Assembly (NCBI RefSeq): GCF_938036805.1
Contig: NZ_CALHWC010000033.1
Location: 1 to 17,039 of the forward strand
Length of the DNA: 17,039 nt
Direction of reading: 5' to 3'
Origin: an uncultured Streptococcus sp.
GTDB lineage: Bacteria > Bacillota > Bacilli > Lactobacillales > Streptococcaceae
Part shown: in pieces, positions 6,819 through 13,139 of the stretch
Layout of the letters: the number at the start of each line of letters is the position of its first letter
How positions within the stretch are numbered: the first letter of the stretch is position 1
Translations under genes and position numbers: made by a program
The notes under the pieces: model-generated
Databases searched by the model: none
What the model was told of the DNA's origin: nothing
Seen by the model: only the letters and a program-made list of their open reading frames with translations

Positions 6819-7685
6819 CTATTCTACTTTTCCACCTTCAACGACGAGGTCATCTGCTTTTGCAGCATCACCATAGGTTGGGTGAAGAGTCTTTTCATAA
6901 GCTTTGTGGAAGAAGTTTTCCTTGCCCAATTTTTCAATGTCTTTATTGATGAAATCAAGCAACTCTTTGTTTCCTTTTTGGACTGCTGGTGCAATAGTAT
7001 CTGGGTCACCGAGAGAAGAAATCCCCACTTCATACCCTTTATTTTCAAGAGCCCAAGCTAGAACTTCAGTATTGTCAGTTGAAAAGGCATCTCCACGTCC
7101 ATCCAAAAGAGCTTGGTAGGCGTCACTGTATTGGTCGTATTTTTGAAGTTTGACTTCTGGGTGATTTTTCTCAAAGTATGTTTCAGCGGTAGTTCCTTTT
7201 GTGACAATCAAAGTCTTGCCTTCAAGCTGTTTAACATCTGTGATAACACCTTTCTTAGGAGACACAACACCCAGTGAAACCTTCATGTAGGGAAGGGCAA
7301 AGTCAACTTGTTTCTTACGTTCGTCTGTGACGGTAAAGTTGGCAAGGGTGATGTCCACCTTGTTAGAAATTAAGTATTCTGCACGGTTGGCAGCATCAAC
7401 AGAAACGTATTTTACCTTAACACCGAGGTCTTCGGCTAGCTGATTTCCCAGTTCGATGTCATAACCTTGGTAAGAACCATCGTTGTCTACATAACCAAAA
7501 GGTTTCTTGTCTCCAAATACAGCAATTCGAAGTTCACCACTTTTTTTGATTTCATCAATGGTGCGAGCTTTGGCGGTAGTTTTGCCAGATGAAGAAGTCG
7601 CATTTCCGCCTGAGCTACAAGCTGTGACAAAGATAAGGGCAAAGGCAAGTGCCAAAACAGTTAAGAGTGATTTGAGTAGTTTCAT
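6819..7685 (-). CDS. ABC amino-acid (probably cysteine) binding lipoprotein
   Basis: A 288-residue family 3 solute-binding protein. The signal peptide ends in a lipobox V20-T-A-C23, so it is anchored to the outer membrane face through Cys23. The mature part has the family signature GYDIELGNQLAEDLG and the segments FGDKKPFGYVDNDG, AANRAEYLISNKVDI and ANFTVTDERKKQVDFA. These, with KGTTAETYF, KYDQYSDAYQALLDGRGDAFS and FFHKAYEKTL, resemble the CjaA-type cysteine-binding proteins as I remember them, more than glutamine/glutamate binders. Cysteine or cystine is therefore the favoured ligand, by inference. AAAGGAG lies 6 bases before the ATG. It is the last gene of the importer operon, 11 bases after the ATPase stop. 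Confidence 0.88.
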   Translation of the reverse strand: MKLLKSLLTVLALAFALIFVTACSSGGNATSSSGKTTAKARTIDEIKKSGELRIAVFGDKKPFGYVDNDGSYQGYDIELGNQLAEDLGVKVKYVSVDAANRAEYLISNKVDITLANFTVTDERKKQVDFALPYMKVSLGVVSPKKGVITDVKQLEGKTLIVTKGTTAETYFEKNHPEVKLQKYDQYSDAYQALLDGRGDAFSTDNTEVLAWALENKGYEVGISSLGDPDTIAPAVQKGNKELLDFINKDIEKLGKENFFHKAYEKTLHPTYGDAAKADDLVVEGGKVE

Positions 7686-7696
7686 AAGAATCTCCT

Positions 7697-8455
7697 TTAT
7701 AAATATGAGCCAAATTGGCTGAAGTCAAAAACGTTTAAAAATTCTTGTGCTCGTTTGGTTTGTGGATTGGTAAAGAAGGACTGAGCGGTTCCTTCTTCGG
7801 CAATCTTCCCTTGGTCGAGGAAGATAATCCGGTCTGCAATGGCTTGAGCAAACTGCATTTCGTGGGTCACCAAGATCATGGTGCGACCTTCTTGAGCTAG
7901 GTCGTTGATGAGTTCGAGGACCTCACGCACCATTTCTGGATCAAGCGAAGCCGTCACCTCGTCAAAAAGGATAATTTCTGGATGCATGAGCAGGGCACGG
8001 ACAATGGCAACCCGTTGCTTTTGTCCACCAGATAATTGGCGAGCGAAGCTGTGTTGCTTGTCGAGCAAGCCGACACGTTCAAGTAACCGCAGGGCTTCTT
8101 CCGTCACCTCTTTCTTATCTCGCCCTTGTGCCTTGATAGGACCTAGGATGAGGTTTTGCAGAACATCTAGATGGGGAAAGAGTTCATAACTTTGAAAGAC
8201 CATGCCAATCTTTTGACGAACCAAGTGAAAGTCTTTCTGATTTCCAATAATGGACTGGCCATCCAGAAGAATATCTCCACCTTGAATCGTTTCCAAGCCA
8301 TTGAGGCAGCGAAGGAGGGTGCTTTTCCCACAACCAGATGGTCCTAGAATAACCACTACTTCCCCTTTCTCGATTTCTAGGGAAAGTCCTTGGAGGATAG
8401 GATTGTCTCCAAAGGATTTTTTTAGATCCTTGATTTCTAATATGGTATCAGACAT
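7697..8455 (-). CDS. ABC amino-acid importer ATPase
   Basis: A 252-residue polar-amino-acid-type ATP-binding subunit. It has Walker A GPSGCGKST (38-46), Q-loop Q88, signature LSGGQ (141-145), Walker B IILFDE (161-166), D-loop SLD (170-172) and switch histidine H198 (LVTHEM). The ATG directly follows the TAA of the upstream permease (TAAATG), with GGAGGA inside that gene, so the two are translationally linked. It drives import by the two permeases and the lipoprotein of this operon. Confidence 0.95.
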   Translation of the reverse strand: MSDTILEIKDLKKSFGDNPILQGLSLEIEKGEVVVILGPSGCGKSTLLRCLNGLETIQGGDILLDGQSIIGNQKDFHLVRQKIGMVFQSYELFPHLDVLQNLILGPIKAQGRDKKEVTEEALRLLERVGLLDKQHSFARQLSGGQKQRVAIVRALLMHPEIILFDEVTASLDPEMVREVLELINDLAQEGRTMILVTHEMQFAQAIADRIIFLDQGKIAEEGTAQSFFTNPQTKRAQEFLNVFDFSQFGSYL

Positions 8456-9133
8456 TTAGTTCCTCCAGTGTTTTTCTAAGTGAGTGGATAGCTTGGAAAT
8501 AGGGAAGCAAACTGCAAAATACAGAACCAGTATGGTGCCGTAAATCCAAAAGGATGCTGTTGGAATGGTCAAGCGATTACTATCGATGATTTGCTGTCCC
8601 ACCTTTGTAACTTCAACGACTCCAATCAAAACAACCAGAGAAGTCGTTTTAATCATCCGAGTAACGAGATTGATGGCCTGCGGAAGCAGTCTTCTCAAGA
8701 CCTGCGGGATGATGATGTGGTAGTAAAGTTGGAAGGTCGTCAACCCCAGCGCCTGTCCGCTTTCAAACTGATGTTTGGGAAGGGAAGTGATGGCTCCACG
8801 TACCAAGTCCCCCATCTCAGCCGTTCCCCAGAGAGTAAAAACGATAACAGCGGAAGTTTCTCCGGAGATGTTGATATTAAAGTTTCGAGCTAAGCCGAAA
8901 TAAACAATGAAGAGCAACACCAGTTGGGGCATGATGCGGATAAATTCTAGATAAAAGCGTGTCAGGAAGCGAACGACTCTAGAATGAGAGGTCATGATGA
9001 TTCCCATGACCGTACCGAAAATCATAGACAAGAGGACAGAGAGGATGGAAATACCAATCGTGACTCCCAATCCCTGTAAGATCCGCAGGAGATTATTTCC
9101 CTGAAAGAGTACTTGTATTCCCGAATCCTGCAT
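8456..9133 (-). CDS. ABC amino-acid importer permease (downstream subunit)
   Basis: A 225-residue HisM/GlnP-type permease with five or so transmembrane helices and the N-terminal signature NNLLRILQGLGVTIGISILS. The EAA coupling loop is about residues 106-143, reading EMGDLVRGAITSLPKHQFES then GQALGLTTFQ. The ATG at 9133 has AAAGGAGG 7 bases upstream and overlaps the preceding permease gene by 41 bases. It presumably forms a heterodimer with that permease. Confidence 0.92.
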   Translation of the reverse strand: MQDSGIQVLFQGNNLLRILQGLGVTIGISILSVLLSMIFGTVMGIIMTSHSRVVRFLTRFYLEFIRIMPQLVLLFIVYFGLARNFNINISGETSAVIVFTLWGTAEMGDLVRGAITSLPKHQFESGQALGLTTFQLYYHIIIPQVLRRLLPQAINLVTRMIKTTSLVVLIGVVEVTKVGQQIIDSNRLTIPTASFWIYGTILVLYFAVCFPISKLSTHLEKHWRN

Positions 9134-9773
9134 GGCGGAGCCTCCTTTCTATCCAACTAAAGAGCAACGAGATAGGCAGGAGCATAATAAGATAGGCCAC
9201 TACCAACATAGCCAGTGCAATGTCTGTCTCATAGTAAAGCCCAATCAAGTCCTTGGCAACATACATAAGGTCGGCTAGAGCAACTACCGAAAAGACAGAG
9301 GTTTCCTTGATCAGGAAAATCACATTGGCACTGAAGGACGGTAGAGCCACTGCTGTGGCTTGTGGCAAGACCACGTAGCGAAAAACCTGAATGGGGGTCA
9401 GACCAATCGCTAAGCCAATCTCATGCTGGGTTTGACTAACTGCTTCTAGCCCGCTTCGGAAGGATTCTGCCATATAGGAGCCTCCCAAAAAGATAAGACC
9501 AAGGGTGGCGCAGACCTCTGAGGAAAGGACAATCCCAATCCGAGGCAGCCCGAAGTAGAGAAAGAAGAGTTGAATCAAAAGGGGCGTATTTCGCGACAAT
9601 TCAATATAAGCTGTGGCTAGCTGTGCCAAAACAGGGATGCGATAATGCCGGATGATACTAACAAGTAAGCCAACTAGAAAAGCTCCCAAAATGCCCCAAA
9701 CTGCGATATGCAGGGTTAGAAAAAATGCCTTTTGATATAATGGTAGATATTGTTCAACAATGGACCAATCCAA
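9093..9773 (-). CDS. ABC amino-acid importer permease (upstream subunit)
   Basis: A HisM/GlnP-type permease of 226 residues as called here. It has the helix FFLTLHIAVWGILGAFLVGL, the segment IELSRNTPLLIQLFFLYFGLP, and the EAA loop MAESFRSGLEAVSQTQHEIG followed by LAIGLTPIQ. The start is uncertain. The first ATG is at 9788 but has no ribosome site. I prefer the in-frame TTG at 9773-9771, which has GGGAGG at an ideal 7-base distance and gives MDWSIVEQYL. It is the first gene of the four-gene importer operon (permease, permease, ATPase, binding lipoprotein) and diverges from lctO. Confidence 0.88.
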   Translation of the reverse strand: MDWSIVEQYLPLYQKAFFLTLHIAVWGILGAFLVGLLVSIIRHYRIPVLAQLATAYIELSRNTPLLIQLFFLYFGLPRIGIVLSSEVCATLGLIFLGGSYMAESFRSGLEAVSQTQHEIGLAIGLTPIQVFRYVVLPQATAVALPSFSANVIFLIKETSVFSVVALADLMYVAKDLIGLYYETDIALAMLVVAYLIMLLPISLLFSWIERRLRHAGFGNTSTLSGK

Positions 9774-9805
9774 AAGAGAACCTCCCATCTAGGAATAATA
9801 CAGCT

Positions 9806-9814
9806 ATTGTAGCA
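9806..9814 (-). promoter_or_regulatory. Promoter of the amino-acid importer operon
   Basis: TGCTACAAT on the minus strand is an extended -10 with one deviation. No good -35 is present at 17 bases, consistent with dependence on an activator such as one binding the box at 9847-9873. The leader is about 25 bases. Confidence 0.5.
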
Positions 9815-9846
9815 CTAAAAGGCATGTTTGGATAATATGTATTTTC

Positions 9847-9873
9847 TATCACAATGATAAAAAATATTTATCG
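9847..9873 (-). promoter_or_regulatory. CmbR-type CYS-box candidate
   Basis: On the minus strand the order is CGATA, 9 bases, TATCA, 3 bases, TGATA. This fits the streptococcal CYS-box TGATA-N9-TATCA-N2-4-TGATA, as I recall it for the LysR-type sulfur regulator CmbR, at 14 of 15 defined positions. It lies about 48-74 bases upstream of the predicted importer start site, where LysR activators usually bind. Confidence 0.55.
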
Positions 9874-9902
9874 TCTCTATTGCAATCTGAAACTTCCAGA
9901 CA

Positions 9903-9917
9903 AAATTTTTGAAAATG
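9903..9917. promoter_or_regulatory. CodY-box-like sequence over the lctO -35
   Basis: AAATTTTTGAAAATG matches 12 of 15 positions of the CodY consensus AATTTTCWGAAAATT and covers the lctO -35 (9909-9914). The region is AT-rich, so chance similarity is possible. Confidence 0.35.
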
Positions 9918-9937
9918 ACATGAAAAAGAGTTAAGAT
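9909..9937 (+). promoter_or_regulatory. lctO promoter
   Basis: TTGAAA at 9909-9914, a 17-base spacer, and TAAGAT at 9932-9937. Transcription would begin near 9944, giving a leader of about 45 bases that contains the cre-like palindrome. Confidence 0.7.
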
Positions 9938-9951
9938 GTTCCTGTAAATCA

Positions 9952-9971
9952 AAAAGTAAACGTTTACTTTT
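9952..9971. promoter_or_regulatory. cre-like 20-bp palindrome in the lctO leader
   Basis: The sequence is a perfect 10+10 palindrome with the core AGTAAACGTTTACT, which differs from the optimal CcpA site TGTAAACGTTTACA only at the outer bases. At about +9 to +28 of the transcript and just before the ribosome site, it is well placed for roadblock repression by CcpA. Confidence 0.7.
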
Positions 9972-9988
9972 ATCAAGGAGGACATTTT

Positions 9989-11125
9989 ATGTCATACACA
10001 ACAAGCAATGCCGAAGGCCCTGTGGATTTTATCAACACCTATGATCTGGAGCCCATGGCGCAGCAAGTCATTCCTAAAGCTGCTTTTGGCTACATCGCGA
10101 GTGGAGCTGAGGACACGTTCACTTTACGCGAGAACATTCGAGCTTTCAACCATAAACTCATTGTTCCTCATACACTCTGTGATGTGGAAAATCCAAGCAC
10201 TGAGATTGAATTTGCTGGAGAAAAACTGTCTTCACCAATCATCATGGCGCCTGTTGCAGCCCATAAATTAGCAAATGAACAAGGGGAAGTCGCTACTGCG
10301 CGTGGTGTACACGAGTTTGGCTCTCTTTATACGACCAGCTCCTATTCCACAGTTGATCTTCCAGAAATTTCCCAAGCCCTCCAAGGGACTCCACACTGGT
10401 TCCAATTTTACTTCAGTAAAGATGATGGCATTAACCGCCATATTATGGATCGTGTCAAGGCAGAAGGCTACACAGCCATTGTCTTAACTGCGGATGCGAC
10501 TGTAGGGGGCAATCGTGAGGTTGATAAGCGCAATGGCTTTGTTTTCCCAGTTGGCATGCCTATCGTTGAAGAATACTTGCCAGAAGGTGCTGGTAAGTCC
10601 ATGGACTTTGTCTACAAATCAGCTAAACAACGCCTGTCTCCACGAGATGTAGAATTTATCGCCGAATACTCAGGTCTCCCTGTCTATGTCAAAGGCCCTC
10701 AATGCCGTGAAGACGTTGAACGTTCACTTGCCGCAGGGGCTTCTGGAATCTGGGTAACCAACCACGGTGGCCGCCAAATCGACGGTGGGCCAGCTGCCTT
10801 TGACTCCCTTCAAGAAGTCGCTGAAGCAGTTGATAAACGTGTTCCGATTGTTTTTGACTCTGGTATTCGCCGTGGCCAACACGTCTTTAAAGCCTTGGCT
10901 TCAGGAGCAGACTTGGTAGCCATTGGACGACCTGTCATTTATGGATTAGCCCTTGGTGGTAGCGTCGGTGTGCGTCAAGTCTTTGAACACCTAAATGCCG
11001 AATTAAAAACCGTCATGCAGTTATCTGGAACTCAGACCATAGAAGACGTCAAACACTTCAAACTGCGTCACAATCCATACAACCCAACCTTCCCAGTCGA
11101 CCCTCGTGATTTGAAATTGTATTGA
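9989..11125 (+). CDS. lctO: L-lactate oxidase (FMN, hydrogen-peroxide forming)
   Basis: A 378-residue FMN-dependent alpha-hydroxy-acid oxidase that converts L-lactate and oxygen to pyruvate and hydrogen peroxide in the cytoplasm. Active-site residues can be placed by analogy with Aerococcus lactate oxidase: Y35 (FGYIASGA), the FMN segment IIMAPVAAH (84-92), Y141 (FQFYF), D169 (LTADAT), K235 (VYVKG), catalytic H259 and R262 in TNHGGRQ (257-263), and the phosphate-binding FDSGIRRG and AIGRP segments. The oxidase, rather than dehydrogenase, assignment rests on overall resemblance to streptococcal LctO. AAGGAGG lies 7 bases before the ATG. Monocistronic, with its own promoter, cre-like site and terminator. 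In oral streptococci LctO adds to peroxide production with SpxB. Confidence 0.95.
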   Translation: MSYTTSNAEGPVDFINTYDLEPMAQQVIPKAAFGYIASGAEDTFTLRENIRAFNHKLIVPHTLCDVENPSTEIEFAGEKLSSPIIMAPVAAHKLANEQGEVATARGVHEFGSLYTTSSYSTVDLPEISQALQGTPHWFQFYFSKDDGINRHIMDRVKAEGYTAIVLTADATVGGNREVDKRNGFVFPVGMPIVEEYLPEGAGKSMDFVYKSAKQRLSPRDVEFIAEYSGLPVYVKGPQCREDVERSLAAGASGIWVTNHGGRQIDGGPAAFDSLQEVAEAVDKRVPIVFDSGIRRGQHVFKALASGADLVAIGRPVIYGLALGGSVGVRQVFEHLNAELKTVMQLSGTQTIEDVKHFKLRHNPYNPTFPVDPRDLKLY

Positions 11126-11153
11126 TAAATAAAACAGATTGCAATAAAAAAGC

Positions 11154-11198
11154 ACACCCCAAAAGTTAGACATAAAATCTAACGATTGGGGTGTTTTT
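11154..11198 (+). terminator. lctO terminator
   Basis: A two-tier hairpin: outer stem ACACCCCAA/TTGGGGTGT (11154-11162 with 11186-11194), inner stem GTTAGA/TCTAAC, then a T5 run. It starts 28 bases after the stop. Confidence 0.9.
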
Positions 11199-11314
11199 AA
11201 TAGGAAATTAACTTATATGGGCATAATTCATAACTATCATCCGTGAAATAATGGATAACTTGAAACGAGCAAACTAACGAGAAAGTACTATACAGAAGAA
11301 CAAACTACTTAAAC

Positions 11315-11356
11315 AAAAAAGACCTAGCCCTGTCCAATACAGAACTAAATCTTTTT
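11315..11356 (-). terminator. Terminator of the leftward orphan gene
   Basis: An 18-bp stem (11356-11339 with 11333-11316) with a 5-base loop is followed by T residues on the minus strand. Four pairs are G-U in the minus-strand RNA but would be A-C mismatches in the plus-strand RNA, so it works only leftward. It lies 80 bases after the orphan gene's stop. The rest of 11199-11435 shows no gene. Confidence 0.8.
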
Positions 11357-11435
11357 CTTAAATTATTTGTGTAGTTTTTGGAGGACAAGTATACATTGTC
11401 TAAGTTTTCTCCAATTTCTATTAAAAGTTTCAAAT

Positions 11436-12209
11436 CTAATCTTCAGTTGCCCCTTTCATATTCTCCTTTCTTACAACTTTAAATCGAATATTTAAATCCC
11501 CTTTTGTTTGTTTTAGTACCTTCTCAGCCATTCTCTCAGGAGAAACTAGCCTAAATGTAGTTTCTGTTATATACTTGGTTAAATAAGTCCTTAATTCGTC
11601 ACATTTTTCAGTCAGTTTTGACTTACTCATAAAATCATCAGCTACTTCTTTATACTCTTCAAAAATCTTTACTTGACTTATTTTTTTGTGATAGTCTACA
11701 AAGATTGCAACTTCCTTACGAACTTCTTCTTTTAACCTAGATAGTTCAATATCATCCTGGATAACCAGAGTTAGTAATAACATATCTCTTAATTTTATAA
11801 TAGAGTCGTATTTAGGAATCAGATACTCTGCATATAACAAGGAAAAATGTTTTTCAAATTCAATATCTTCATCTAATTCTAAATCATTAGGGAGGCTCTT
11901 CATCAATTCAAATATTGCATCTACAAATAACTTTTTAGCACTTCTTAAATCACTCAATATCTCATACGAACGCTCTGCACGCTCAATAGTATATTGTAAA
12001 AATATACGTTCCCTTTCGTTCTCTTCTTGTTTTTCAAAAAATTCTCGTTGTAGCTTATGTTCATATTTCAACTGTTTAAGTTGTTGCTTATTTTGAAGCT
12101 TTGCAATATACACCGCTACCCCAGCACCCAAAAGAGCACCGAGCATTGAACTGATAAACTGTGAATTTAAAAACTCACCCAATATTTGAAAAATAGCTAA
12201 CTTATCCAT
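11436..12209 (-). CDS. Orphan protein with an N-terminal membrane anchor and coiled coil
   Basis: I do not recognise this 257-residue protein. It has one transmembrane helix near the N-terminus (SSMLGALLGAGVAVYIAKL, about residues 20-38). A long Lys/Glu/Gln-rich helix or coiled coil follows (about 39-75), including NKQQLKQLKYEHKLQREFF. The rest is predicted helical, with patches RAERSYEILSDLRSAKKLF and LRDMLLLTLVIQDDIE and a basic C-terminus. It would be a membrane-tethered cytoplasmic protein. The start is the ATG at 12209 (MDKLAIFQIL) because GAGG lies 6 bases upstream; the ATG at 12221 has its ribosome site too close. Base composition is clearly AT-richer than its neighbours. It diverges from another orphan membrane gene of similar layout; function unknown, acquired origin suspected. 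Confidence 0.8.
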   Translation of the reverse strand: MDKLAIFQILGEFLNSQFISSMLGALLGAGVAVYIAKLQNKQQLKQLKYEHKLQREFFEKQEENERERIFLQYTIERAERSYEILSDLRSAKKLFVDAIFELMKSLPNDLELDEDIEFEKHFSLLYAEYLIPKYDSIIKLRDMLLLTLVIQDDIELSRLKEEVRKEVAIFVDYHKKISQVKIFEEYKEVADDFMSKSKLTEKCDELRTYLTKYITETTFRLVSPERMAEKVLKQTKGDLNIRFKVVRKENMKGATED

Positions 12210-12235
12210 AACAATCCTCATCTCCTATACTCTAA

Positions 12236-12272
12236 ATTATATCTAATCAACAATTGAATTCCCTTATTCAAT
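12236..12272 (-). promoter_or_regulatory. -10 and operator-like inverted repeat of the leftward orphan gene
   Basis: The minus strand has TATAAT at 12241-12236, about 27 bases before the ATG. Where a -35 should be, there is instead a perfect inverted repeat ATTGAAT-6 bases-ATTCAAT (12253-12259 and 12266-12272), suggesting control by a DNA-binding protein. Confidence 0.45.
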
Positions 12273-12401
12273 CCCTAGTTATAATTTTATGGCTTATCTT
12301 CGAACTATTTTATCAGTTTCTCAACGAACCATAAAGTATTTTTATACTAAAATAACACTATTTTGATATTTCTATATTTAAAAATATTTAATTTCTTCAG
12401 C

Positions 12402-12418
12402 TTATGCTTTCAGCATAA
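12402..12418. repeat. Short inverted repeat TTATGC/GCATAA in the divergent intergenic region
   Basis: Perfect 6-bp arms with a 5-base centre, 28 bases upstream of the -35 of the rightward orphan gene. It could be an operator or a chance hairpin. Apart from this and the two promoters, the 295-base AT-rich gap between the orphan genes shows nothing else clear. Confidence 0.35.
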
Positions 12419-12446
12419 TAGGAGATGTACAACTATCTAAAAAATA

Positions 12447-12475
12447 TTGATTCCTTAATCTTAATACTGTAAAAT
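12447..12475 (+). promoter_or_regulatory. Promoter of the rightward orphan gene
   Basis: TTGATT at 12447-12452, a 17-base spacer ending in TG-adjacent bases, and TAAAAT at 12470-12475. The leader is about 22 bases and carries AAAGGAG. Confidence 0.65.
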
Positions 12476-12504
12476 AAGAGTATCTTTAATTTAAAGGAGC
12501 TATA

Positions 12505-13047
12505 ATGGAAAAAATTTCATATCGTATTGGTCAAATTATTGCAATTGCTATTCTCATTTTTAGCCTTTGGGCACTAGTAAAAGCAATACTATTCTCAATC
12601 ACATTTTTTAATAACCTACCAACACTGGATACTGTTATTATTGTAGCTCTAGTGTCTGGTACAATCTCAATTGCGTCTACTATTGCCAAACTTATTTGGG
12701 AACGACAACAACAAAAAAGAGAATATTTAACGCAAAAACGAGAAGAACCTTATGAACAATTTGTAGCGATAATCTATAAAATAGCAAAAAATAAAGATCA
12801 AAATTACCCTGAATTAGAAAGTGATATACTAACTCTTAATCAAAGTCTTTCTTTATGGGGGTCTAAAAACGTTGTAAAATCATGGTCTGAGTTTATATTG
12901 CTTTCTTTCGAAAATACTAATAGACAAAAACTACTTGATAAATCAGAAGAAATAATGAACCATATGAGGACTGATTTAGGAGTTAAAAAAACAGAGAATA
13001 CAATATTACGCTCACTTTTCATCCGTGATATTAACAATTTGAAATAA
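12505..13047 (+). CDS. Orphan protein with two membrane helices and a cytoplasmic helical domain
   Basis: A 180-residue protein that I do not assign to a named family. Two transmembrane helices (about 9-31 and 41-64) precede a strongly charged stretch WERQQQKREYLTQKREEPYE, then a helical domain with the patches LNQSLSLWGSKNVVKSWSEF and MRTDLGVKK. That arrangement, with an LxLWGS and an MRxDLG patch after a membrane hairpin, is one I have seen in uncharacterised bacterial membrane proteins; no activity is known to me. AAAGGAG lies 5 bases before the ATG. It is AT-rich like its divergent neighbour and shares its plan of anchor, charged helix and helical domain, so the two may act together. Downstream is the hairpin at 13106-13133. 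Confidence 0.8.
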   Translation: MEKISYRIGQIIAIAILIFSLWALVKAILFSITFFNNLPTLDTVIIVALVSGTISIASTIAKLIWERQQQKREYLTQKREEPYEQFVAIIYKIAKNKDQNYPELESDILTLNQSLSLWGSKNVVKSWSEFILLSFENTNRQKLLDKSEEIMNHMRTDLGVKKTENTILRSLFIRDINNLK

Positions 13048-13100
13048 GTTAATTTTTAATTCACTGTCTCTACTTACTAAAGACCTATCACAAATCCACA

Positions 13101-13139
13101 AAAATCCCCCTTAGAATCTTCCTTCTAAGGGGGGCTTCT
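13101..13139. terminator. Bidirectional terminator
   Basis: A perfect 11-bp stem CCCCCTTAGAA/TTCTAAGGGGG (13106-13116 with 13123-13133) has a 6-base loop. The minus strand has a T run immediately after it; the plus strand has GCTTCTTT. It serves the converging orphan gene and the DUF6261-like gene, whose stop is at 13140. Confidence 0.85.

Noticed and set aside
11360..11435. Short minus-strand peptide (12 codons) downstream of the orphan gene
   Set aside because: The GGAG is too far from the ATG and nothing supports translation.
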